From a virus: a stretch of DNA of 64,000 bases. The stretch spans positions 84,883 through 148,882 of the IMG/VR virus record IMGVR_UViG_3300031687_000001; one strand, given 5' to 3'. How positions within the stretch are numbered: the stretch's first letter is position 1; every line of letters starts with the position of its first letter. Below the pieces are notes generated by a model that did no database searches, was not told where the DNA came from, and saw only the letters and a program-made list of their open reading frames with translations. Shown in pieces: positions 1 through 7,351 of the stretch. The position numbers were made by a program, and so were the translations under genes.

Positions 1-22
1 ATTTATAATTCGTCCTTTCCAG

Positions 23-925
23 TCATTCTGTGATTTCTTCTTCTGATATTACCCGTAATTCTTCGACATCGTCAGTTTCCTCAGCAGGGATATATTTGGT
101 TTTCTGTACTTCCCATTCTGCGTTGAAGATACGAGTGTTACTTGGTTCTAGACCTTCTTCTTCTAATAAATCATCACGAATGTTTTGATTGCGTTTTTCT
201 AGATTCAATACACGAGTGAACGAGTTATTGATTACAGTAGTGAAGTATGCAAATGGATTCTGTGATTTAAGTTCATTGAACTGTAAACCGATCATTGTCA
301 ATTGTAAAATTGCTTGACCACGCATTTCATCTACATATGTGTATCCACGCCAGTTACCGCGCATAGAGTATCGTTCACATAATTTCATATACATCATCGC
401 TAAGCGTTCAGTTGTGTGACCACATGTAACACTAAATTTACCTGTGTCTAATTCACCGTCCCAATGAGAACGAGCGACTTCAGTCCATTCATCATTAACC
501 ATAGCAAGATGCTTATATGCTGGAAAATTACAGCGAGAATGATGATCTGCTACTGTTTTAGGTGTCTTCTTACGTGCTTCTAATGGAATATGATCATAGC
601 CCATAACGCGGAATACTATATCAGTAGTCTTGATAGAATCAATACTCACTGCGAACTCGGCTGCTTTAGGTTTAGTTTTCTTGGTTAATTCACCATTATT
701 CCATCGAACCACTTCTGCTTCGTGTGCAATCTTTTGTAACCTAGATGCTTGTGCATCTTTTGCAAGCAGAATAGTTTCTTCATTGATTTCATCGAAGTCT
801 TCTACGATGTGGTCAAATAGGAAATATTGCTCGTCTGCTAACCAGCAGAAAGTCATTTTAGATTTATGTATTTCTTTAAGTATTTCTTTGTTCTTTAAGT
901 AATGTGTAGAGGGATCTCTTGCCAT
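23..925 (-). CDS. 55: Late-transcription sigma factor, T4 gp55-like
   Basis: This is a probable phage sigma factor that directs host RNA polymerase to late promoters. Residues about 174-252 (ERLAMMYMKLCERY..., GNWRGYTYVDEMRGQAI, KSQNPFAYFTTVINNSFTRVLNLEKRN) match the gp55 core, which resembles sigma region 2. Residues 10-24 (KNKEILKEIHKSK) recall the T4 gp55 N-terminus. At 300 residues it is much longer than T4 gp55 (185), because about 145 residues of unrecognised sequence lie between these two blocks. The hydrophobic C-terminal clamp-binding epitope of T4 gp55 is not obvious; the tail here is acidic. It is transcribed divergently from the virion genes, and NATAAATA elements elsewhere in the window are its expected targets. 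Confidence 0.85.
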   Translation of the reverse strand: MARDPSTHYLKNKEILKEIHKSKMTFCWLADEQYFLFDHIVEDFDEINEETILLAKDAQASRLQKIAHEAEVVRWNNGELTKKTKPKAAEFAVSIDSIKTTDIVFRVMGYDHIPLEARKKTPKTVADHHSRCNFPAYKHLAMVNDEWTEVARSHWDGELDTGKFSVTCGHTTERLAMMYMKLCERYSMRGNWRGYTYVDEMRGQAILQLTMIGLQFNELKSQNPFAYFTTVINNSFTRVLNLEKRNQNIRDDLLEEEGLEPSNTRIFNAEWEVQKTKYIPAEETDDVEELRVISEEEITE

Positions 926-956
926 TAGGTTTATTGCTCCGTTTAATATTAGTACA

Positions 957-985
957 ATTATATATCAGTTTGATCAGTTTGTCAA
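957..985 (-). promoter_or_regulatory. Sigma70-like promoter of the gp55 gene
   Basis: On the minus strand TTGACA (980-985) and TATAAT (957-962) are separated by exactly 17 bp. The spacer lacks the GTAAGG/CCTTAC palindrome found in the 48-56 kb promoters and instead contains TGATCA. An early or middle promoter recognised by host RNA polymerase is expected for a late sigma factor. Confidence 0.75.
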
Positions 986-1034
986 GTCTTATTCGTTATT
1001 ACAGTGAAATCATTAAGTACATAGTTTATCTTGG

Positions 1035-1042
1035 GCTAAATA
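1035..1042 (+). promoter_or_regulatory. Late promoter (GCTAAATA) of the virion operon
   Basis: GCTAAATA resembles the T4 late consensus TATAAATA. With T4 spacing transcription would start near 1048, leaving a short leader that carries the ribosome site GTAGGAG before the ATG at 1067. Confidence 0.55.
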
Positions 1043-1066
1043 CATGATAAGTAGGAGATTATTAAG

Positions 1067-1675
1067 ATGCGTATATCAGACATCATTACAGAAAGTATAG
1101 CAAAGCAAGTCACTGTGTTTTATGGCGGACGTTTCCAGCCAATGCACTCAGGGCACTTTGCGTTGTATAAAAAATTAGTTAACAAGTTTGGTGCTGATAA
1201 TGTATTTATCGCTACTACATTTGGCAAGAAACAGCAATCAATGCATATGGCAGATGATTTCTCGACTGATCCATTCACCTTTGAAGAAAAGGCATCGATC
1301 ATGTCTAAGATGTTTGGTGTACCAGCAAATCATATTGTTAATACACAACCATATCGTCCAGATGTTTCATTGGTAGGCAGAGACAAGAGTAACACAGCAA
1401 CCGTATTAGTGTTCAGCGAAAAAGATGCTGGGCGACTAAAGCCGGGTGGTGTATTGGCTCCAATGCCAGATGATATGAACAATTTACAGACAGAAGATGA
1501 AAATCGTGTATATTATATCACAATGCCAACCGAGCAAGGTGGTATGAGTGCGAGCGATTTCAGAGAAGTTATGCGCAGTGAAGCAGAGTTTGAAGAGAAG
1601 AAACAGACATTCACCAAATTCTTTGGTAAATTTGATCAAGAGATTTTTGACTTCATCGAAGGTAGATTACGATAA
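1067..1675 (+). CDS. Cytidylyltransferase-superfamily nucleotidyltransferase, NMN adenylyltransferase-like
   Basis: A 202-residue nucleotidyltransferase with the superfamily signature FYGGRFQPMHSGH; H27 and H30 form the HxGH motif. A second motif, GGMSASDFREVM near residues 157-168, resembles the ISxSxxR motif that binds the triphosphate. Family members transfer AMP or CMP to phosphorylated substrates; NMN adenylylation (NAD synthesis or salvage) is the likeliest role, but the substrate is not proven. It has a good ribosome site (GTAGGAG) and its stop overlaps the next start (TAATG), so it heads the baseplate operon. Similar genes are known next to tail genes in T4-like marine phages. Confidence 0.8.
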   Translation: MRISDIITESIAKQVTVFYGGRFQPMHSGHFALYKKLVNKFGADNVFIATTFGKKQQSMHMADDFSTDPFTFEEKASIMSKMFGVPANHIVNTQPYRPDVSLVGRDKSNTATVLVFSEKDAGRLKPGGVLAPMPDDMNNLQTEDENRVYYITMPTEQGGMSASDFREVMRSEAEFEEKKQTFTKFFGKFDQEIFDFIEGRLR

Positions 1676-2316
1676 TGGCTGGTATTCCAAGTAAAAATAA
1701 ACCAAAATTAGTATTGCGTGATGCAAATGCACAATGGGCAAAAAACTTATTCAAGACAGGTATCTTGAAGGAATTAGCAGATGTCAATGGCATCATATTT
1801 CCGTACACACCTGCTATGATGCAAGCAGCATTCTCAGCCAATTATGGTACATATGATACAACGCATAGTGTGTATCAGCAACAATACTATGTGAATACGC
1901 CAAATCCTACTATTAGTATACAGGCATATTTTGTGTCAAATACAATAGCAGAAGCAAAGTACAACATTGCATGTTTGCATTTTTTAAAAGCAATGACAAA
2001 AATGGATTATGGAACAACATCAAATACTGCTGGCGCACCACCGCCAATTTTGCACTTTAGTGCATACGGAGAATACAATTATAATAATGTTCCTGTGGTA
2101 GTATCTGGCGTTGATTACACATTTGCAGACGCAGAAGATTTGATAACAGTTGAAGTACCAGTTGGTACGTCATCTGACACATCACCAGTATCAATACCGA
2201 CAAGTTTTGCAGTATCTATCACAATGATGATGCAGCAAAATCCAGCAAAGGTAAGTAACGAATTCTCATTTGCTAATTATGCAAGTGGTAGTACATTAAG
2301 AAATGGAATGATATAA
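1675..2316 (+). CDS. Baseplate tail-tube junction protein, gp54/gp48-like
   Basis: A 213-residue structural protein. Its middle (FPYTPAMMQAAFSANYGTYD, then KYNIACLHFLKAMTKMDYG, then GAPPPILHFSAYGEYNYNNVPVVVSGVDY) follows the pattern of phage proteins that cap the baseplate hub and start the tail tube (T4 gp48 and gp54). It is shorter than the T4 proteins (364 and 320 residues), so which one it corresponds to is uncertain. It starts one base inside the preceding stop and is followed at once by the gp53-like gene, consistent with a central baseplate role. Confidence 0.7.
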   Translation: MAGIPSKNKPKLVLRDANAQWAKNLFKTGILKELADVNGIIFPYTPAMMQAAFSANYGTYDTTHSVYQQQYYVNTPNPTISIQAYFVSNTIAEAKYNIACLHFLKAMTKMDYGTTSNTAGAPPPILHFSAYGEYNYNNVPVVVSGVDYTFADAEDLITVEVPVGTSSDTSPVSIPTSFAVSITMMMQQNPAKVSNEFSFANYASGSTLRNGMI

Positions 2317-2317
2317 T

Positions 2318-2605
2318 ATGGCAGTACAATATGATACAGACAGTGTATACAAGAATACAGAAATTGTAGACAATAAATATCTTGACGTAATGGAATCTAT
2401 CATCAGTGATATATCAGTATATGATGTATATTCATTAACTCTGGAATCAAAGTACAACGAGCGACCCGATCTGTTGGCGTATGATTTATTTTCAAATGCC
2501 AACTTGTGGTGGGTATTCGCAGAATTCAATCAAGACATCTTAAAAGATCCGATCATTGATTTTAAGTCTGGACTAACTATACAAGTCCCAAGAGATTTTA
2601 TATAA
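2318..2605 (+). CDS. 53: Baseplate wedge protein, gp53-like
   Basis: A 95-residue protein with the pattern ERPDLLAYDLFSNANLWWVFAEFNQDILKDPIIDFKSG, seen in T4 gp53-type wedge proteins and their LysM-like relatives. T4 gp53 is about twice as long, so this is a minimal version. The gene sits between the tube-junction gene and the hub gene, spaced one base from the former and nine from the latter. In T4, gp53 lies next to gp5 and links wedges around the hub. Confidence 0.72.
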   Translation: MAVQYDTDSVYKNTEIVDNKYLDVMESIISDISVYDVYSLTLESKYNERPDLLAYDLFSNANLWWVFAEFNQDILKDPIIDFKSGLTIQVPRDFI

Positions 2606-2614
2606 GGTAAATGC

Positions 2615-4468
2615 ATGTCTACAAGTAGAATAGATGTAACACCTAACTGGTGTTCAACAGTTGATAGTCCAACATACAAACTTACATGGTACATTGTTAA
2701 TAGAGATGTATTTAATAATCCGCGACTATTAGATCACAATAACGCAGTCATCACCAAAAAGGCTGTGATTATCGCTGCATCTGGAGAAACATCAGAATAC
2801 TCAATAGAAAATTTAGTACTACAGTCTAGGATTTCTCCCGGATCTGATACTGGTAATACAACAACTGGTGCATTTCAATTTGATATATATGAGCCAGGTG
2901 GATTTCAATTATTAAATAGAATATTGCAACTCAGTCATTCATTCGGGTTTTCGACTATGCAAACTGCGACATATGTATTAAAAGTTGAATTCATTGGTAG
3001 AAAGGTATCAAATTCTGCACCAGAAAGATTTCCTGGCGTATTCTATTATCCAATGTTGATGTCAACCATCAATGCAAGTGCTGGTCCAGAAGGTTCACAA
3101 TATAACATTGTGGGAGCAAATCAACATAAGATAGCAGTGGCGAGTTCAAAAATCGTAACTGATATTAAGTTGTCAGGAATTACCACTGTCAAATCATTTG
3201 TAGATAAACTGAAAATAGAGTTGAATGAGCATGAGCAGAATATACGAAAAACACAAATCACTGACGGTAGTGTTCTAAATGCAAAACAATGGGAAATTAA
3301 ACTAGATCCTAAGTTTGAAGAGAAGTATATCAATTCTTCCATGAAATCAGATATTACTGGAACTGGGCACCCCACCGATTTAAATCCTGAAGCAGTGGTG
3401 TATATGATATTCAAGAATAAAAATATAGTAGAGTATATTACTGAAATGTTGACTAAGCGAGTACCAGATTTTTATAATACATTTAGTCAAAATGAAGCCA
3501 AAAATAAAAATACACAAAATAAAATATCACATGCATCAAGTCAACGAAGAGATCAAGGCGATACGGGTAAATCAAAACCTAATCTTGATATGTATGTAAA
3601 TGACTTCATAAAAGTAACACCAACAATAGCATACAAAGACGTAAAGGATTTGTATACAAATTCAGACCAAGAAATAATTACATTGACAATTAGTTTACAT
3701 ACAGCGCATACTAATCCTAGTCCAGATCCAAGCAGTCAACAGAGTGCTACTATTAATGCATCATACCAATCTAGAAGACTTGAGTTATTGCCTATCTACA
3801 AGTCTTATAATTTTTTATTCGCTGGCAATAATTCAGAGGTATTAGACTTCAATTTAAATTTCAATCAGATGTTTTATTTAACTCGTGACCCATCTGATGG
3901 TGTTGCATATACTAAAATCTCAGGCGACATGGGTCGTGGAGAAGCAACTAGGGTAAAATCAAAAGTGCCCACGTATCTAAGTGAGTTATCGGTAAACAAT
4001 TCATCACCGATTACACAACTTGAAAATATTGCATATACTGTAACAACAACAGATTCAAAAGATCAGAAGAATAGTGATGAACCAAATTCAGTAACCGCAG
4101 CAGATCAGGCAGAAATAAATGCAGCAAGTCATGATTACATTATGTTTGATATGACTATCAAAGGTGATCCGTATTGGTTGGGAACACCTGGATCGTATGT
4201 TAAGGCAACAACCTACAAAACGCTTATTGAAAATTTAGACGAAGATTCATTGATTGTATTCATTAATTATCTACCAGACAATGGAAAGACTGACGGTGCA
4301 CGTAGACTTGATATTGCATCAAGTGGTGTATATAAAATATTAGAAGTAGAGAGCAAATTTCAATTAGGTAAGTTTACACAATCGTTGAAAGGTATGCGCG
4401 ATAGAAATTCGTCTACTGATTTAATTCAACAAAAATTAAAAAAAATAGGATCACAGAATGGGAATTAA
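2615..4468 (+). CDS. Putative baseplate hub protein (gp27-like position)
   Basis: A 617-residue structural protein with no enzymatic motif that I recognise. Its C-terminus, SSGVYKILEVESKFQLGKFTQSLKGMRD, resembles the ends of phage hub proteins that are followed directly by a gp5-like spike. It sits immediately upstream of gp5 and overlaps it by 11 nt. In T4 the hub is a gp27 trimer bound to gp5, and this position and size suggest a gp27 counterpart, perhaps enlarged. The assignment rests on context and the C-terminal pattern only. Confidence 0.6.
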   Translation: MSTSRIDVTPNWCSTVDSPTYKLTWYIVNRDVFNNPRLLDHNNAVITKKAVIIAASGETSEYSIENLVLQSRISPGSDTGNTTTGAFQFDIYEPGGFQLLNRILQLSHSFGFSTMQTATYVLKVEFIGRKVSNSAPERFPGVFYYPMLMSTINASAGPEGSQYNIVGANQHKIAVASSKIVTDIKLSGITTVKSFVDKLKIELNEHEQNIRKTQITDGSVLNAKQWEIKLDPKFEEKYINSSMKSDITGTGHPTDLNPEAVVYMIFKNKNIVEYITEMLTKRVPDFYNTFSQNEAKNKNTQNKISHASSQRRDQGDTGKSKPNLDMYVNDFIKVTPTIAYKDVKDLYTNSDQEIITLTISLHTAHTNPSPDPSSQQSATINASYQSRRLELLPIYKSYNFLFAGNNSEVLDFNLNFNQMFYLTRDPSDGVAYTKISGDMGRGEATRVKSKVPTYLSELSVNNSSPITQLENIAYTVTTTDSKDQKNSDEPNSVTAADQAEINAASHDYIMFDMTIKGDPYWLGTPGSYVKATTYKTLIENLDEDSLIVFINYLPDNGKTDGARRLDIASSGVYKILEVESKFQLGKFTQSLKGMRDRNSSTDLIQQKLKKIGSQNGN

Positions 4469-5585
4469 TATTAAGACAGTACGGGGCAAAGATTTCCCTG
4501 CTGGACAATATGTAGGCATTGTTACTGATAATACCGATAGTATGTACACTGGTCGCGTATCAGTACGATTCGGTGAATTTGGTTCGCTAGCAGATAGTGA
4601 AGTAGATCATATTTGTTTATTGTGTACTCCGTATGGAGGCGTTACAGGTACAACAGCAGCAGATGTAACTGATGATGAAAAGGCATATGGTAAAGATGGC
4701 ACGAGTGAAAACGGTACACCAAAAAGTTATGGTATGTGGCCACAACCGCCTGCTGTTGGAACATCTGTGCTAGTTGCATTTGTTGAATTATTAGAACAAG
4801 GCATAATTGTTGGGTCACTGATGTCGCGTAGTAGAAACCACATGATGGGTGGTCGTGCAAGCGCAGAATCACAAGATGGTACTATTCAGCCAGTTGGTGA
4901 AAAGAATCCAACTGATACTGACGATGAAGTAAAGAAGCCCGTTGATCCTATTGCGAAGGCATGGTTGGAGAAACAAGGACTACAAGATGATTACTCCCGT
5001 GGTCATAGTATGTCTAGTGCACGACGAGAATCACCAAGTAACGTATTTGGGATAACCACATTAAATGGCCATGTATTCACAATGGATGACGGCGATTCAG
5101 ACGGAGACAGTAAAAACATTAGATTGCGAACTAGACAAGGCGCACAGATATTATTAGACGATACGAATAAATTTGTATACATTACAAATCATGATGGCAC
5201 TGCTTGGATAGAACTAGACGAATCTGGCAACATAGATATGTATAGTAAAGCAAGCGTGAATATACATGCAGCAGAAGATTTAAATTTACATGCTGGTGGT
5301 AACATCAACATGGAAGCAAAGAAAAATATCAATATGAAAAGTGGAACTGATGTGATAGTACAAGCATTGAATGATATTCATAACAAAGCAGGTGGAAATC
5401 GTGTAGATACTGCTAGCATGGTTTATATGAATAGTTCAGTGAGTGCATTGTCGCCGACCGTTAACCAATTAGATACTAACGAAACAGTTACAGAAAGTGT
5501 GTCTGCGAGAGTACCAGAGCATCATCCGTGGAAAGGTGCGAGTAAGATACAAGAAACAATCAAGACAGCGAAAGGCAAAACATAA
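4458..5585 (+). CDS. 5: Baseplate central spike protein, gp5-like, without lysozyme domain
   Basis: A 375-residue spike protein. Residues about 13-125 (QYVGIVTDNTDSMYTGRVSVRFGEFG ... GTSVLVAFVELLEQGIIVGSLM) match the OB-fold of gp5/VgrG proteins. Residues about 195-350 are rich in short repeats (NIDMYSKASVNIHAAEDLNLHAGGNINMEAKKNINMKSG) typical of the trimeric beta-helix needle. The lysozyme domain that T4 gp5 carries between these parts is absent; a lysozyme-like protein is encoded directly downstream. The start is preceded by TAGGATCACAGA within the hub gene. Confidence 0.87.
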   Translation: MGINIKTVRGKDFPAGQYVGIVTDNTDSMYTGRVSVRFGEFGSLADSEVDHICLLCTPYGGVTGTTAADVTDDEKAYGKDGTSENGTPKSYGMWPQPPAVGTSVLVAFVELLEQGIIVGSLMSRSRNHMMGGRASAESQDGTIQPVGEKNPTDTDDEVKKPVDPIAKAWLEKQGLQDDYSRGHSMSSARRESPSNVFGITTLNGHVFTMDDGDSDGDSKNIRLRTRQGAQILLDDTNKFVYITNHDGTAWIELDESGNIDMYSKASVNIHAAEDLNLHAGGNINMEAKKNINMKSGTDVIVQALNDIHNKAGGNRVDTASMVYMNSSVSALSPTVNQLDTNETVTESVSARVPEHHPWKGASKIQETIKTAKGKT

Positions 5586-6307
5586 TGGCTACTATATTAC
5601 CTACTACTATAACACCAGAAACCGTGATAGATTATTCTCGCTGGACAATCAGTGACGTTGCTGTTGTTGATACAGAGCAAGAACTACGTGTATTTGAGGC
5701 AAGTAGTGATATTATTAATTTTGCATTGAGACGATTCGAGTGGAGAGGGTACAAAACAACCCTTGACAATGACACTCAAATAGGTTACAATACTATCAAC
5801 GATAAAATTAATAGTGTAGGATTACTAGAAAGCGAAGCGTATAGTGAATGGCTAGAAGACTTCAAAACAAAAGAGCGAAGGTTTAAGAGACTACTTGCAA
5901 TTAAAACATTGAGTCAGTCACAATACGATGCGTTACTATGTCTATATTATTTCACTGGTGATTTCACTAAAGTCGGAACGACTGCAAGGACGTTTGATTT
6001 GTCTCAATTGATTATAGATAAGAAGTGGGATTACATAGCAACCGCATTAATTGAAAGTGGATACGATAGACTGTTAACACAGCCGCTTGCAAAGATAATG
6101 ATGTTGGGTGATTATGGAAATCGTACCGAGCGAGCATTATTACGAGAACGTGGACTACAGGCACTGCGCACAGAATATTCTGCATTGACAGATAAACTAG
6201 CACGCCAGCAAGCGGAATATGTTTACTACGCCGAAACAAAAAGATTTTTACCAAACTTAACACAAACAAGAAAACGACAGATAGTTACTACTGCGAATAC
6301 AATATAA
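5585..6307 (+). CDS. Degenerate GH24 (T4-type) lysozyme-like protein
   Basis: A 240-residue protein whose residues about 45-185 follow the T4 lysozyme layout. E52 and D61 are nine residues apart, as are catalytic E11 and D20 of T4 lysozyme. They are followed by QIGYN, where T4 has TIGIG, and by SQSQYDALLCLYYFTGDF (residues 110-127), matching the conserved QxQFDALxxFxxNxG segment. The third catalytic position (Thr26 in T4) appears to be Gln or shifted. Its start overlaps the gp5 stop (TAATG). It probably replaces the lysozyme domain of T4 gp5 and cuts peptidoglycan during infection. It may be partly or wholly inactive. Confidence 0.62.
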   Translation: MATILPTTITPETVIDYSRWTISDVAVVDTEQELRVFEASSDIINFALRRFEWRGYKTTLDNDTQIGYNTINDKINSVGLLESEAYSEWLEDFKTKERRFKRLLAIKTLSQSQYDALLCLYYFTGDFTKVGTTARTFDLSQLIIDKKWDYIATALIESGYDRLLTQPLAKIMMLGDYGNRTERALLRERGLQALRTEYSALTDKLARQQAEYVYYAETKRFLPNLTQTRKRQIVTTANTI

Positions 6308-6319
6308 AGGTATTACCTA

Positions 6320-6874
6320 ATGAATCACCGAGTGCTGCTATTGAATGCAGACGCACAGCCATTGTCTATGCTACCACTGAGTACTATTAGTTGGCAGAAC
6401 GCAGTAAAGGCACATTTCCAAAATAAAATAGTAATACTAGATAGTTACGATACTATGTTGCATTCTGCTAATTTTGAAATGCAGATGCCGTCTGTCGTTA
6501 TATTGAATCGATATCATAGATTACCTACTGTAGCGAAGTTCTCTCGAAGGAATTTATACATACGAGATCAAAACGAGTGTCAGTATTGTGCTAAGCCGTT
6601 TGATAATGAAAAATTAACCATCGATCATGTTATTCCAAAATCTCTCGGTGGTGGTACAAGTTGGACAAACTGTGTAGCATCGTGTAAAAAGTGTAATGGT
6701 GCGAAGGGTAGTAAATTAATGCGACCTATTCGTGAGCCTGTGAAGCCTACATGGCACGCGCTTGCTTATTCTTCTAAGACATTTGGTATTACAGTCCCAC
6801 GAGTTGAATGGTTAGATTATATTAACTGGCCATCAGAGCATGTTAGAATAGAAGAAATGGAAAGTTTTCAATAA
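6320..6874 (+). CDS. HNH endonuclease
   Basis: A 184-residue HNH nuclease of the zinc-bound type. CxxC pairs at C87/C90 and C122/C125 flank the active-site motif LTIDHVIPKSLGG (D102, H103) and N117. Residues 1-80 form a conserved N-terminal extension typical of stand-alone phage and bacterial HNH proteins. The gene interrupts the baseplate operon between the lysozyme-like gene and gp25, and is followed by its own terminator and a new late promoter. That arrangement suggests a mobile or homing-type insertion. The ribosome site is AAAGG before the ATG. Confidence 0.85.
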   Translation: MNHRVLLLNADAQPLSMLPLSTISWQNAVKAHFQNKIVILDSYDTMLHSANFEMQMPSVVILNRYHRLPTVAKFSRRNLYIRDQNECQYCAKPFDNEKLTIDHVIPKSLGGGTSWTNCVASCKKCNGAKGSKLMRPIREPVKPTWHALAYSSKTFGITVPRVEWLDYINWPSEHVRIEEMESFQ

Positions 6875-6904
6875 AACTTAAATATTCATAGATCATCATG
6901 ATAT

Positions 6905-6928
6905 AACCGTCTACAAGGCGGTTTTTTT
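6905..6928 (+). terminator. Rho-independent terminator after the HNH gene
   Basis: AACCGTC pairs with GGCGGTT around the loop TACAA (seven pairs, one of them G-T), followed by a run of seven T. It separates the HNH gene from gp25. Confidence 0.8.
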
Positions 6929-6960
6929 ATGTCTGTCATTAACACGGTAGTTAATTTTTG

Positions 6961-6968
6961 CATAAATA
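6961..6968 (+). promoter_or_regulatory. Late promoter CATAAATA of gp25, predicted leaderless start
   Basis: CATAAATA ends five bases before the ATG at 6974, and no ribosome site lies between. If spacing is as in T4 (motif at -13 to -6), the transcription start falls on the A of the start codon. Confidence 0.65.
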
Positions 6969-6973
6969 TATGT

Positions 6974-7348
6974 ATGAATAAAATAATCGGTTACACCACA
7001 ATTGGTGAAAAGAATACAAGTAAGCAACTATCTGATCTAGATCTTGCTAAACAAGACTTGAGTAATCATTTTTCAATCCGCAAAGGGGAGAAATGGACGA
7101 ATCCAGAGTTTGGTAGTAATTTGCCATACTATGTATTTCAGCCGCTAGATGATATTACAGTTGATTTAATTCAACAGGAAGTATCAATTATTGTGAATTA
7201 TGACCCACGTTTCAATTTAAGAAGTGAAATCGTTAGGGTAGAAGAAGATAAACATACGGTGACAGTAATAATAGAATTATTGTATATACCGACAACGACG
7301 GCAACCGAACTTGAATTAAAGTTTGACCGTGAATCAGGCGAGTTATAA
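6974..7348 (+). CDS. 25: Baseplate wedge protein gp25
   Basis: A 124-residue wedge protein with the gp25 family pattern: LAKQDLSNHFSIRKGEKWTNPEFGSNLPYYVFQPLDD, then IVNYDPRFNLRSEIVRVEED. In contractile tails gp25 helps start the sheath and joins the wedge to the hub. I chose the ATG at 6974 rather than an in-frame ATG at 6929, because the earlier one lies in the terminator T-run and upstream of the late promoter. The chosen ATG is the position where transcription is predicted to start. gp6 follows after three bases. Confidence 0.85.
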   Translation: MNKIIGYTTIGEKNTSKQLSDLDLAKQDLSNHFSIRKGEKWTNPEFGSNLPYYVFQPLDDITVDLIQQEVSIIVNYDPRFNLRSEIVRVEEDKHTVTVIIELLYIPTTTATELELKFDRESGEL

Positions 7349-7351
7349 ATT

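Noticed and set aside
630-902. Plus-strand frame of 90 codons opposite the gp55 gene
   Set aside because: It lies wholly inside gp55 on the other strand, with no promoter or ribosome site and no recognisable protein.
6929-6973. Upstream start for gp25
   Set aside because: This ATG lies directly after the terminator T-run and upstream of the late promoter; the extra residues (MSVINTVVNFCINIC) do not fit the gp25 family.
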